Assembly (NCBI GenBank): GCA_039519185.1
Contig: CM076846.1
Location: 107,108,442 to 107,172,441, forward strand
DNA length: 64,000 bases
From: Astragalus membranaceus
Taxonomy: Eukaryota; Streptophyta; Magnoliopsida; Fabales; Fabaceae
Direction of reading: 5' to 3'
Within the stretch, counting starts at the first letter, position 1. Every line of letters starts with the position of its first letter. Both the position numbers and the translations under genes were made by a program. The notes below the pieces were generated by a model. That model saw nothing but the letters and a program-made list of their open reading frames with translations. It did not search any database and was not told the DNA's origin. This document shows positions 9,374 to 19,534 of the stretch, piece by piece.

Positions 9374-9781
9374 ATTGTTTTTCCCTTTAGTTTTTCTTAT
9401 ATGAACTATGAAGTGTAAGTAAAATACAGTTTTGATAGTGGATCTTAGCTTTTCCCCATTTATTGATATGTTCAGTGGATCAAGCAGGCTTTAGTTCTGG
9501 TTTTGAGCTATTTACTGGCTAAGTAGTCGATCTCGGAAAAAAGCGGAGCGGAGCGGCCGACCCCAAAAACGCTAAAGCGGTTTAGCGGGTAGCGGTATGA
9601 CCGTTATTTTGACCTATAAAACTCAGTGTATATACTAACTTGCAGGCAATATACATGGTAATTTTTATGGTAATTTTGCTCATTATACATGGTAATTTTT
9701 ATGGTCATTTTGCTCTAGTGCTTATAACTAGCACTATGATTGAATGCTTTTTGTATTGTATAACAACTGGGATAGATTATT
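9374..9781. other. Non-coding DNA with hAT-like terminus and short repeats
   Basis: At about 9535-9630 a segment rich in AGCGG, TAGCGGG and CGGTTTAG words resembles one end of a plant hAT element; no partner end was found. At about 9645-9720 ATACATGGTAATTTTTATGG is repeated in tandem about twice. No gene is seen. Confidence 0.4.
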
Positions 9782-9927
9782 GTGCTCAATGAAGAGAAAT
9801 TGAGAGGAAGACCACCAGTATATGAACAACTTCACATATTGATTGATTCCAATTTACCTTCTAACATTGTTGACATAAGGCTCAAGCAGGCTCAGGAAAT
9901 TATTGAATGATTGATCAAACCTGTAGT
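9782..9927 (+). pseudogene. KH-domain (STAR/QKI-like) protein exon relic
   Basis: One exon-sized stretch translates to EEKLRGRPPVYEQLHILI, then LPSNIVDIRLKQAQEIIE, then a stop and LIKPV. This matches the second half of the KH domain of plant STAR-type RNA-binding proteins (SPIN1/QKI-like), where the match normally continues through EELLKPV. A TGA at 9908 interrupts it. No other exon of such a gene was found nearby, so this is an isolated fragment. Confidence 0.7.
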
Positions 9928-9939
9928 TAGTTCCTTCAC

Positions 9940-11600
9940 ATTGTTCAGACATTTTAGTGAATGATGTTGCCAGGTTGTTTCAACAAGTGAATGATATTGA
10001 CAATTGTTCCTAAAATTCTGATTCTTTTACCATGACAAATAATTAAGACCCTAAAATTCTTAATATTTTCAGCAATCTACTTGTATTGTCATGTTGTGCT
10101 GATCCTCTTTACCGTCATGATCTCTCTCTCATGGATCACTGATCTCATCTCATATTTAGGAACTCTAAAATTGTGATGGTAAATCTACAATTTCTTCATT
10201 GCTATAAAAAAATTATCTGCATTTCAAACTAAGGATTCATTTATCAGGCTAATTTATTTTGTATGGCCAAGGTTTATATTTGGTATTCATGAATATCGGC
10301 ATGAAGGGTTGTCATTAATCATATCCTCCTATGTTTGTTTTAGAAAAGGAAAAAAAAAATCGCATCATTTGATTTCTTTTTTTGTGCTAGGCTGAAATAA
10401 GATGGCAGTCAGCATCAGAGCTTGGACTGTGTAGTTTTTCTTTATGTGGCACACAACTCTGCCTATGCCCAATTTCATATGCATGCAATTTTTTGAAACT
10501 GATATTTGTCCCCCTTTTGAATAAATGCAAGTTTACTAAAGGTAACTGCTTGAAAGAGCAGCACAGAAGAAGTTGCACTAAATAGTGTACTAATGTAAAG
10601 TCTGCTTATGATTAAACATGTTGGTATCAGTTTTGTCCTCAGTGCATATTAAATCCGTTTCCAGTAGTATCTTTTTTTTGGGCGTGTATGCAGTGTATTT
10701 TCAGATATGTTTGATGACTTATGTTTCATTGAACTCCTCACAGATATAAAGATTGCTAAGGAACTTCTCAAGAACTTGGAAGCCCCTTTCCCCTCTGGCC
10801 AGGAAACACTTTATCAAGATTGTTAAGGAACTTCCCAACAACTTGGAAGCTCCCACCGCGGCCAGGAAACGCTTTACTTCTTAGTCTGGAACTCAAGTTT
10901 TTTCTATATGATCAAGAACTTTGTCCGATTCACATTTGCAGCTGAACGCATCATTTCACTGCGAAATTTGCCAAATGGTAAACATAGTTTGGATTGCGAA
11001 TCTCAAATCATCTCCCAGTGAAAATTAGTATTTCAATTTTGATGAATTTAATTTGGCATAGTTCTGTTTGTCAGACATAGTAGTATGATTGGACACTAGA
11101 GGTGTCTTTGCACTCCAAAACACCCTTTTCTTCTTTAATATAATAGCTATTAATACAAACACCTAGAGAAAGGGATATCAATCATAGACTGGTTACTCAA
11201 TTTAAATATTTACTAGTGATTGAGTATTAATATGGGCTTAGTATTTTGCTTCTCCTACTGTTAGATCAACTCATCCTTGGTGATCAAGTATGGCTTATAT
11301 TGATTTTCCACCATGTACTTATCCTTTCGCTTCATCTTATCAAATTGTCGTCCTAAGGTATATCAGTGATTTATTAGAAGTTAGAAGTGGTATTGTTATG
11401 TCAATTGTACCTACCAATGTACATATATCAGTAACTTACCCTTGTACATTTTGGAGCATCAGTGACTGATATTTTAACTTTTAAGACAGGTATTGCAGGG
11501 TTGTTTCTTGGAAATAAACTGTCTATAGGTTTTGTATACTGTTATACACATGACAAGAACTAGTTGTTATAGATTGAGCATCAGGCTTGGAAACTGTCTA
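9940..11600. other. Non-coding, one short tandem duplication
   Basis: Mostly AT-rich DNA without convincing ORFs. The one notable structure is the diverged tandem repeat at 10749-10880. Nothing else is recognised. Confidence 0.5.
10749..10880 (+). repeat. Two-copy tandem repeat of about 65 bp
   Basis: AAGATTGCTAAGGAACTTCT...CAGGAAACACTTTATC is followed directly by AAGATTGTTAAGGAACTTCC...CAGGAAACGCTTTACT. The copies differ by scattered substitutions, so the duplication is old. It is open in one frame but I do not recognise a protein. Confidence 0.65.
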
Positions 11601-11619
11601 TAGTTTTTATACACTGTTT

Positions 11620-11937
11620 TGGAACATGAAGCACATCTTGCAATTTAAAATAAGGTTGAAGCTTAATGCTCCCAGATCCAACAACATTGGCATAGGAACC
11701 ATCAACAACAGAAATATAACGGATATGTGACTAAGATGTCACGTGATCAGTGGCCCCAGAGTCCAAAATCCAAACAATCTTAAGCATAGTACTGTAGGCC
11801 GTAGGAGAACGGGAGCAAAAATTCTTATCACTCATTCCCAGATGAGTGACGACGAAACAAGTGCTACCAACCTCTGGAACTAAAAATAAGTAAAGCAACC
11901 CCAATGCTTCAAACAATATAGTAACAGTGTTGTGGTT
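11620..11937 (-). pseudogene. Copia protease-region fragment
   Basis: On the minus strand, IVWILDSGATDHVTS is followed, after a stop, by VVDGSYANVVGSGSIKL and DVLHVPK. This is the aspartic protease and the segment beyond it of a Ty1/copia polyprotein (active site DSGA). The rest of the element is absent apart from a possible short continuation beyond the SINE after 12146. Confidence 0.7.
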
Positions 11938-12133
11938 TTTTTTGGTTGAAATCAGGGTATCCACTGCCGAACGCAGTGACTAATTCTCTTGCTGGATTGG
12001 AGGCACCTCGAAGGGTGGGACAGCTGGCCCAGGAATTTAAAGCTGCTCCATACCCAAAGCGATGATCGAACCCTCGACACTTGGTTAATGGATGATGAGT
12101 CCCAACCGCTCAACTACACCATTGGGTTTTAAT
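11938..12133 (-). mobile_element. tRNA-derived SINE with target duplication
   Basis: On the minus strand it starts with a tRNA-like head (A-box region GTGTAGTTGAGCGGTTGGG; B box GGGTTCGATCA) and ends in an A run (seen as T's from 11938). Direct repeats AGTGTTGTGGTT flank it at 11926-11937 and 12134-12145. The 196-bp length, Pol III boxes, A tail and 12-bp duplication together define a SINE, inserted in the decayed copia fragment. Confidence 0.85.
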
Positions 12134-12145
12134 AGTGTTGTGGTT

Positions 12146-13057
12146 GTAATCGACTCTGATGACCATTGGAATGTAATTATCCGATTTTGAAGTAGCTGAT
12201 AGTCATTATGTTCACTATAGTATTGTGTGTCACAAAATTAGGCCTCATTATTGGCTGACTGACAACTGAATAAATTATTTATACATACATATCTAACTTG
12301 TGCACATGTTACAATTCATTAATTGTCTATCTTTTCTACTTATTAATTACAAAGTTTCTCATTTGATGAGATGGGAGAGATTAAAGGGGTGGATAATTAA
12401 AAAAAATTGGGTAGTTAACAAGGTAGATATTTAGTTAGACTCGACATCTGACTTGTTCATGTTAGAACTAATTTTGGTATTGTGAATAATTTGTCTTTTT
12501 TTTTTTAGTTTATTTACCCATCAATTGTGTACATGTTGAATTATTCCTTTGTCTTTTCCTTCTCAACGATATAGTACCCATCTTGATATGGTAAATAATT
12601 GATATGGTTTCTCAACGATATGGTTGAGAACATATTGTGAAATATTATATGGTTTCTCAACGATATGTATATTAAAACAATTTTTTTTGTATAATAAGGA
12701 AAACATACAAGATTAAAGATAGTCAACAAGCAAAAATAGTAAAATTGAACTTGTCAAAAATATAGTAAAATTGAAATTTAATTTTTAGTTAAGATAGACA
12801 CAAAAATGGATATGGTGAATTACAACTAATTTTACATCTCATTTTCTATTAAGTTAAGAAATATTTTGTATTTAAAAATTGATACATACCAAAACTGAAA
12901 ATTCTAGTTAAACATTTCACGGAAAGGTTTAATTTATATTTCAAAGTTTTGAATAAATATATAAAATAAATGCTATTAAATATAAATCTTATTTATTTAT
13001 TTATTTATTTATAAGATACATTGCACTAGTTTTCGTATCCCTCCCCTATTTCGTCGT
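12146..13057. other. AT-rich upstream DNA of the second F-box locus
   Basis: No gene. GGTTTCTCAACGATATG recurs at about 12605-12670, and a (TTTA)n microsatellite lies at about 12985-13012, roughly 110 bp upstream of the F-box start codon. Confidence 0.5.
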
Positions 13058-13123
13058 TTGCTTTGCACTCTTGCACTGTTTGCTACACAAAGCCGCTCTG
13101 TGTTTGAGAAGTTACAGAATTCT

Positions 13124-14314
13124 ATGGCTCCAACAAATCAGAAGGTTAGTAACCAAATACCTGATGATGTTTCCTTCTCTATTCTTTCAAAACTGCCTCT
13201 AAAAACCATCAAACGATTTATGTGCACACAAAAATCATAGGCTTTATTATTAGAAAACCCTAATTTCATGAATATGTTCCGGAAAAATTTCATATCTTCA
13301 CACCGTTCATTGTACGATGAAACTTACCTCCTTCTAAAGTTAAAATTATTGGAAATCGGTAATGCTCGCTCGATGTATATGCTTCATGGTGAGAAGTTTC
13401 AAAATAAAGTCAAATTGTATTTTCCAACTCCATTTCAAGGGAGTGATAGTGACATCCAATTTTTGGGTTATGGTATTAACGGAATTATGTGTCTATCAAA
13501 TAGTGATCATACAACAGTTGTATTATGGGACCCATCTACTGGGGAATTTAAGGCCCTTCCGCCCAACCCTAGGGAATTTATAGTCCTTCCACCCAACTAT
13601 GATGAGTTTCCACCTTACTTTTGCACTAACTCCAGTTTTCACGGTTTTGGTTATGATCATAGTAGAGATGACTACAAGGTGATTCGATGTTTGGATTTTA
13701 ATCGATATAAACTTTTCAATGACTACAAAATTGATTGGGATGATGCACAAACGTTGCCAGACCCTTTGTGGGAGATATACAGCCTAACAAATAACTCTTG
13801 GAGGAAACTTGATCTCGATATTCCTTTTCATTACAAGACTAGTATATGTGTTGCAGTATACTTGAATGGGGTGTTCCATTGGTTGGGGGAAACAAAGGAT
13901 GGAACATATCTCATGTCATTTGACTTTAATAATGAGGTATTTCTTACAACACCTTTACCCTTAAATATGCATGATAGTGTTGATCTTGGGAGGGTGCAGA
14001 GATACGTTGTGGAGTTAAATGGGTGCATTGTAGTGATATCAAAGTATACAATGATGACTCATTTTAACATATCAATTTTGTGTGAACTTGGTGTCAAGGA
14101 ATCATGGATTGAACTCTTTACTATAGAACCCACACCTTGCGCCGAGTGTGCTATCGGAGTAGGGAAGACCGGTGATGTGTTCTTCAAAACATATGACAAT
14201 GAGTTGAACTTCATCGATTTGGATACCCAAACAATGGAAGAGATAGATACTAAAACAGAGTATTTTTGGTATGAGATAACAATTTATAAGAAAAAGCTTC
14301 TTCCAGGTTCCTGA
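13124..14314 (+). pseudogene. F-box protein gene (FBA type), one in-frame stop
   Basis: From the ATG at 13124 the frame runs 397 codons to a stop at 14314, with a single internal TAG at 13238-13240. The F-box (IPDDVSFSILSKLPLKTIKR) is at residues 10-29. The stop falls where the paralogue at 5189 has the Trp of its KSW motif, so a TGG-to-TAG change is likely. Everything downstream stays open: FBA-type repeats VVLWDPSTGEFKALPPNP, FGYDHSRDDYKVIRC, PLWEIYSLTNNSWRKLDL, VYLNGVFHWLG and a normal C-terminus. The expected role is SCF ubiquitin-ligase substrate recognition. Truncation after 38 residues would abolish this unless there is readthrough or re-initiation at the ATG at 13268. Confidence 0.85.
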
Positions 14315-15088
14315 ATATATAGTCATTTTGTAACCTAATCTCAAAGCTTTTACCTGGGATATAATTATTATGATTTAGGAATTTGTTACCATGTTTTAGA
14401 CAAATAGATATGTCAATTTCCCATTTATATTTATTATCAAGTATGTGTAAAAGAAATTTTTGCAATATGTATTCTGCTTTACCTCTTTTGTTTCAATCTG
14501 TTACTTTCTTTCTGTTTGCATGTTGTTCTAGCTTCCATTCCAATTGCATAATATTGTTTTGACTTATTGAACGACATTCTTTTTTAGTTTTGGTAATCTA
14601 TTGAATACAATATTTATGCCTGAACCCTGTTGCTTTCTCCTTGAGATAGATGCAATCTTGTTTGCTTTTGTGATTTATTTTTGTTTACCTACATGTTTTA
14701 AGTCAAGTAACCAGGAATACTGAAATTATTAGTATTTCATGCTTAAGAAATTTTAAAGTAATCTTGCATATGCTAATGTAAAGCATTCTAAATCCACTAA
14801 AAACAAAGTAGGTAAAATGTTGGCATGAAGATGCAAAAAGTTAGATGGCTGCTAAAAAATATCATAACATATGAGATCAAAATATAGATTTTGAAATGGA
14901 ACAGATATCTTGGGCAAGTTTGGAAATCAAAGGAGTCATTTTTTTTATAAGAAAATAATTTTATTAAGGGGAGTACAAGGGGCATACCAACCCGTACATT
15001 AAATCTTTATGGTTTTCCATTTTTGTTTGGTCAAAGTGCTTTGGTATGTAAATATTTTGTCACTTCTTTTTATTTGTTTTTTAGGTTT
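14315..15088. other. Non-coding 3' flank of the F-box locus
   Basis: AT-rich sequence with no supported gene or terminal repeats. Confidence 0.5.
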
Positions 15089-15345
15089 AAAAAAAAAGAC
15101 CATTTAATTTTAGTCCTTGAATCACGGATTAAATGAGGAGTAATTCCAAAAATAGATATTTATTGTAGGAGTAATTCAAAAAAAAAGACCATTTTATTTT
15201 AGTCCTTGAATCACGGATTAAATGAGGAGTAATTCCAAAAATAGATATTTATTGTAGGAGTAATTCAAAAAAAAAGACCATTTTGTTTTAGTCCTTGAAT
15301 CACGGATTAAATGAGGAGTAATTCCAAAAATAGATATTTAATACC
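15089..15345 (+). repeat. 89-bp tandem repeat, about 2.8 copies
   Basis: The unit starts with an A run and GACCATTT, then CCTTGAATCACGGATTAAAT and AATAGATATTTATTGTAGGAG. The word GACCATTT recurs at 15098, 15187 and 15276, giving an exact 89-bp period. The copies are nearly identical, so the array is young. Confidence 0.9.
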
Positions 15346-16335
15346 ACTACTTAGGAGTAGTCCTTTTGTGTTGTATGTTATTCCACTGGTGTATGTGTGT
15401 AGCGTAGTTGTTCATGTCTGTACGCAGTGGTTGGTAGCTTCAAGTCTCCACACTAAGAGGTATCTCTACAAAGATATTCTGTTGCCTAAGTTAGTTTTAG
15501 GGCTTAGAGAAGTAGATGAGAGCAATAATAAATATAGGTCTGAATAGGGGTTATCAAACCTGATGGGTGGAGACCCCTCTTTATAGTAGTAGGATCCAAC
15601 AAACCCTAGGTGCACTATGGAAAATCCTAGCTGCGGTGATCTCCTCTAATTTAGGCAGAATTGACTGGTCTCGCATTCTATCCTGGTGAGATCTTCGCTA
15701 TAATGATGTTGTTGCGTCTTCAGCATGTTGTGAAGTGAGGAACAGAATTAGGGTTTAGTTGAGACCTCCAATTGAAGTAAGAGCTCGGTTCCGAGGGAAG
15801 TCTACTCGGGGTAGTGCTCGAAAACTGATTCAAGGACGTAGCATTTCTCAAAGTGAATTTTGTAATTCCCCAAAGGCCGACCTCTCCAAGAGAGCTCAGA
15901 TCCCATACTATTGTGTCAGTGGTCTGTTTGGCCTTTGGCCAAATGTTCCGGGAGAAACTCAGGGTCGAGCTCGACGACGCAAGTCGTAGGGTATTGATAC
16001 TTCTAACTACATAGTTGATAACACATTAACTTTTCTTATTCTTGAAATAATTAGTTATTTTAAATAACTAATATCAATTTTACCTTTTACACATTAATAT
16101 TGATACTCAACTTTTTTCGGGTAACTAAGAATTTATCTTACCGAAAATGTATATGAGGGAGTGGTTTCTCTCTTGCATCTTCTTGCTCAAGATGAGGGGT
16201 TAGAGCTCTCACGCTTCTGATCTCTTGTTTTAAGGGCTACGATTTCTTGCGTTTGTTCTGGTTTCTCTACCGTGATTTCTTTATTGTGTTCTTGTTTGAG
16301 AAGAGGGGATAGATTTTTCAAGGTTTGGTTTCCTT
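15346..16335. other. No recognisable gene
   Basis: Slightly GC-richer DNA at 15550-15990 reads like a degraded LTR or leader, but no paired repeat was found. Short ORFs here show no domain. Confidence 0.4.
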
Positions 16336-16458
16336 TTTTTGATAGACGAATGTTAGTGGGGGAGGGGGAAATGTTAGTTTCCCGGGTATGAACCCGAGAC
16401 CTCCTTCTTGCACTCATTCGGTATCCCCTAACTCACCAACTGAGCTACCTACTCGGTA
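16336..16458 (-). mobile_element. Short tRNA-derived SINE with target duplication
   Basis: On the minus strand it begins with TAGCTCAGTTGG (A box) and has GGTTCATACCC (B box), ending in an A run. It is flanked by TGGTTTCCTT at 16326-16335 and 16459-16468. At 123 bp it is a separate family from the SINE at 11938. The box spacing and extra bases rule out a working tRNA. Confidence 0.8.
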
Positions 16459-16468
16459 TGGTTTCCTT

Positions 16469-17242
16469 GTTTAGGGGTTTGAGTTCTGTATTCTTTTGTT
16501 CTTCTTCCCTTGTCCTCTATTCTTTATCGTAATTTGTATACCCCAAATAATTTAAGTGGATTGATAAAAATTTTGCAAAAGTGGATTTATGAATTGATTA
16601 TGTAGTTGTAGTAATTGATAAATTTAAGTGCTATTGGGTTTTATGTGAAAAATTGTTCGTTTTAATTAAATGTGTTGGGAGATTTGAAAATTAGATGAGA
16701 AACAGAAAATAGAATTAGGAATCATAACCTAAATCTCTGAGCATAAGGGCCATTTTGCAAACAAACGAAAATTTCAAAACAATCTCTAAAATCCTCCATG
16801 TCTTGGGCGCCCCATAGAAGTTAGGTATTTTGTAGAAGAACTATAGAGCTTAAAGATTGGAGCTGGAATTTGAAGTTTGCGAGCACATTTTGTGGTCAAA
16901 GCAAGGATAGAAGTAGGAGGAGTGGCTGGAAATTATGTGCAAAAATAGCTCCTTATCTTGCGAATCACAACTTTTGTTTGGTCACTCTTAAATACAAGGG
17001 TACCTATAAGACCTATGTTATTTGTCTCACTAAATTTATTGTTCAGTAACTGAAATTGATTGGAAAGCATGCAATAAGAATTGCATGTTTGTATTTGAAT
17101 TTAATTTGCATGTTTTAAATTGTTTGAAATTTGTGTGCTTTTAAGTTGTCTTTGCATGTTTTAATCCATGTATAATGATGTTGTGATGCCTTGGTATGAG
17201 TTAGAAAGAAGTTAGATGATGTGCGCAAAACGCGCTTACGTG
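16469..17242. other. No recognisable gene
   Basis: AT-rich intergenic DNA between the SINE and the copia element; no ORF with a domain. Confidence 0.5.
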
Positions 17243-17247
17243 CGTCC

Positions 17248-17522
17248 TGTTGGGGATAAATACGTGAAAGAGAGAAGAAAAGGAAGTGGCGGCGCTAGGT
17301 GTCAGAGGAATGACTAGGGCAATATATTAATAGGTAAAAGCTGCACTGAATTTCATAAAAGTAGGTTACGATTTACATGCTACTGACGTCTGTATATATA
17401 TACAATGAAACAGGCTCAGACCCATAATTTCGACTAGCCCATTCGACTGGCCCATTTCGACTAGGTTTCTAACTACACCTACTATTATTACAAGCATTAG
17501 AATTACAAGGCATATCTCAATA
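17248..17522 (-). repeat. 3' LTR of the deleted copia element
   Basis: It runs from TGTTGGGGATAAATACG to CATATCTCAATA. The outer end is TG but the inner end is TA rather than CA; both LTR copies share this, so it is a family feature. Confidence 0.9.
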
Positions 17523-17529
17523 TTCCCTC

Positions 17530-19206
17530 CTAATTCACATTGCTGAGTGACATCATCCCAAGCATCGTTCTCAGTTCTTCGAATCTTCCCTTTTGCAATG
17601 GCTTGGTCATTGCATCAGCTACTTGAAGTTCCGAACAACAATATTCCAGATTCAGCTTCTCATTGTTTACTTGATCACGCAGGAAGTGATATCTGGTCTC
17701 TATATGCTTCGACCTACCATGTGCGACAGGGTTCCTTGCGAGATCTATCACAGACTTGTTGTCGATCAACAACTTCATTGCTTCGACCCCGTGCACTCCA
17801 ATTTCGACCAGTAGCATGCTCGACCATGATGCTTGACATGCTGCAAAGGAAGCAGCTACATACTCTGCTTCACAGGAGGACAACGCAACTATACTTTGCT
17901 TCTTCGAGCACCAAGAGATGGGTGTCGATCCATACATAAAGACATACCCACTTGTGCTTTTTCGATCACTCTTGTCTCCACTCCAGTCGGAGTCAGTGTA
18001 GCCAAACACTTCATTACCATTCTTCGACACACTCTTGCTAGGGAACAGAATACCATAACTTTGTGTTCCCTTTACATACCTTAGTACTCTTTTTGCAGCT
18101 ACCATATGAGAGCTTTTCGGCTTCTCCATGAATCTGCTGATCATTCCAACACTAAACATAATGTCAGGTCGAGTGTTGCACAGGTACCTTAGGGAGCCCA
18201 CGATCTGTTTGAACAAGGTGGAATCTACTTCAATCCCTTCGTCGTCTTTCGACAGCTTGCTGCTAGTGTCTGATGGTGTCGAAACTTCCTTGCAGTTGCT
18301 CATGTCGAATCTTTTCAGGATATCAGCTGCATACTTCGACTGGTGCAGGAGTATACCCTTACTTGTCTTGGTAAACTCCATCCCCAAGAAATATGATAGA
18401 TGTCCCAGATCACTCATTTCAAATTCTGACATCATCACTTTCTTGAAGGCTTCGACTTCGACTCCATTACTGCCAGTTACAAGTAGATCATCTACGTACA
18501 GGCACAACAACAACTGAGTCGAAGTTCCATTCTTCTTCACATACACTCCATGTTCATTGTTCCACGCTCTTGGAGCTTGCTGGAGCCCATACAGGGCCTT
18601 CTCCAGCTTATAGACCTTGTCTTCTTTGCCCTTCGACTCAAAACCAGGTGGTTGACAAACATAGACTTCCTCCTCCATAGGTCCATTAAGAAATGCTGAC
18701 TTTACATCCAGTTGATGCAGGGGCCAGCCTCTATGACTTGCCAATGCTACTACCAATCTTATGGTTTCGATCCTGGCTACTGGGGCAAAGACCTCATTGA
18801 AATCCAAACCAGGTTTCTGCAGGAACCCTTTGGCTACTAGCCTGGCCTTGTACTTGGCCACTTCTCCATTTGGCTTGACTTTGGTCTTGAAGACCCACTT
18901 CACCCCTATGGCTTTCTTTTCTTTTGGAAGTTCGACTAGCTTCCAAGTATCATTCTTCTCGATTGATTTCAACTCGTCAATCATTGCTTCCTTCCACTGC
19001 TTGTGACTAAGGGCTTGCTCCAGGCTTACTGGTTCTGCTTCTGCCATTAGTGCAAAGTGTGTCAGGTCTCCCTCTGCTGTAATAGCAGAATCTGGGTAAG
19101 TGTCGAATCCTTCTAGTCTTACTAATCTCTGCCTTTCCCTTTGCGACCTTCTTAAAGGTTGCGACCTTCTAGTAATACCTCCACCAGAGTTGTCTCGCGC
19201 TGCCAT
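17530..19206 (-). CDS. 558-residue copia ORF: RT and RNase H
   Basis: The ATG lies about 50 bp inside the 5' LTR and the frame fills the interior. Residues 1-30 (MAARDNSGGG, Arg-rich) look like a remnant of the element's own start joined to the late pol region. RT motifs: WVFKTKVKPNGEVAKYKARL (104-123), QLDVKSAFLNG (165-175), YVDD (237-240). RNase H follows, with DSDWSGD, KSTSGYVF and LSSCEAEYVA. About 16 residues normally found between APRAWN and EHGVYVKK are missing around residue 216, just before the catalytic palm, so RT activity is doubtful. The deletion of gag to integrase kept an ORF with its own start codon. Confidence 0.85.
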   Translation of the reverse strand: MAARDNSGGGITRRSQPLRRSQRERQRLVRLEGFDTYPDSAITAEGDLTHFALMAEAEPVSLEQALSHKQWKEAMIDELKSIEKNDTWKLVELPKEKKAIGVKWVFKTKVKPNGEVAKYKARLVAKGFLQKPGLDFNEVFAPVARIETIRLVVALASHRGWPLHQLDVKSAFLNGPMEEEVYVCQPPGFESKGKEDKVYKLEKALYGLQQAPRAWNNEHGVYVKKNGTSTQLLLCLYVDDLLVTGSNGVEVEAFKKVMMSEFEMSDLGHLSYFLGMEFTKTSKGILLHQSKYAADILKRFDMSNCKEVSTPSDTSSKLSKDDEGIEVDSTLFKQIVGSLRYLCNTRPDIMFSVGMISRFMEKPKSSHMVAAKRVLRYVKGTQSYGILFPSKSVSKNGNEVFGYTDSDWSGDKSDRKSTSGYVFMYGSTPISWCSKKQSIVALSSCEAEYVAASFAACQASWSSMLLVEIGVHGVEAMKLLIDNKSVIDLARNPVAHGRSKHIETRYHFLRDQVNNEKLNLEYCCSELQVADAMTKPLQKGRFEELRTMLGMMSLSNVN

Positions 19207-19235
19207 GAATCTTGATAGATTTTGTGAGGATCTAA

Positions 19236-19254
19236 CAAGCTCTTGATACCAGTT
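19236..19254 (-). promoter_or_regulatory. Primer-binding site of the deleted copia element
   Basis: On the minus strand TGGTATCAAGAGC begins 3 bases after the 5' LTR. It resembles the TGGTATCAGAGC site primed by initiator tRNA-Met. Confidence 0.75.
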
Positions 19255-19529
19255 TGTTGGGGATAAATACGTGAAAGAGAGAAGAAAAGGAAGTGGCGGC
19301 GCTAGGTGTCAGAGGAATGACTAGAGCAATATATTAATAGGTAAAAGCTGCACTGAATTTCATAAAAGTAGGTTACGATTTACATGCTACTGACGTCTGT
19401 ATATATATACAATGAAACAGGCCCAGGCCCATAATTTCGACTAGCCCATTCGACTGGCCCATTTCGACTAGGTTTCTAACTACACCTACTATTATTACAA
19501 GCAATAGAATTACAAGGCATATCTCAATA
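19255..19529 (-). repeat. 5' LTR of the deleted copia element
   Basis: It has the same length (275 bp) as the left copy, with a handful of substitutions (for example GCTCAGACCC versus GCCCAGGCCC). The target duplication CGTCC follows immediately. Confidence 0.9.
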
Positions 19530-19534
19530 CGTCC

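Larger units (their letters stand above)
17248..19529 (-). mobile_element. Internally deleted Ty1/copia element
   Basis: Two 275-bp LTRs (17248-17522 and 19255-19529) differ at only a few sites and are flanked by the perfect duplication CGTCC (17243-17247 and 19530-19534). On the minus strand the primer-binding site AACTGGTATCAAGAGC follows the 5' LTR directly, and a polypurine tract (AGGAGGGAA) precedes the 3' LTR. The interior is only about 1.7 kb. Gag, protease and integrase are gone, while RT and RNase H remain in one ORF. Confidence 0.95.

Noticed and set aside
15759..16417. 76-codon ORFs upstream of the SINE
   Set aside because: No domain, no codon pattern or paralogue visible; likely chance.
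16370..16450. Possible tRNA gene on the minus strand
   Set aside because: A and B boxes exist but extra bases prevent a cloverleaf, and a 10-bp duplication plus A tail show it is a SINE.
17547..19006. Plus-strand ORFs across the copia RT
   Set aside because: Antisense shadows of the minus-strand RT-RNase H frame.
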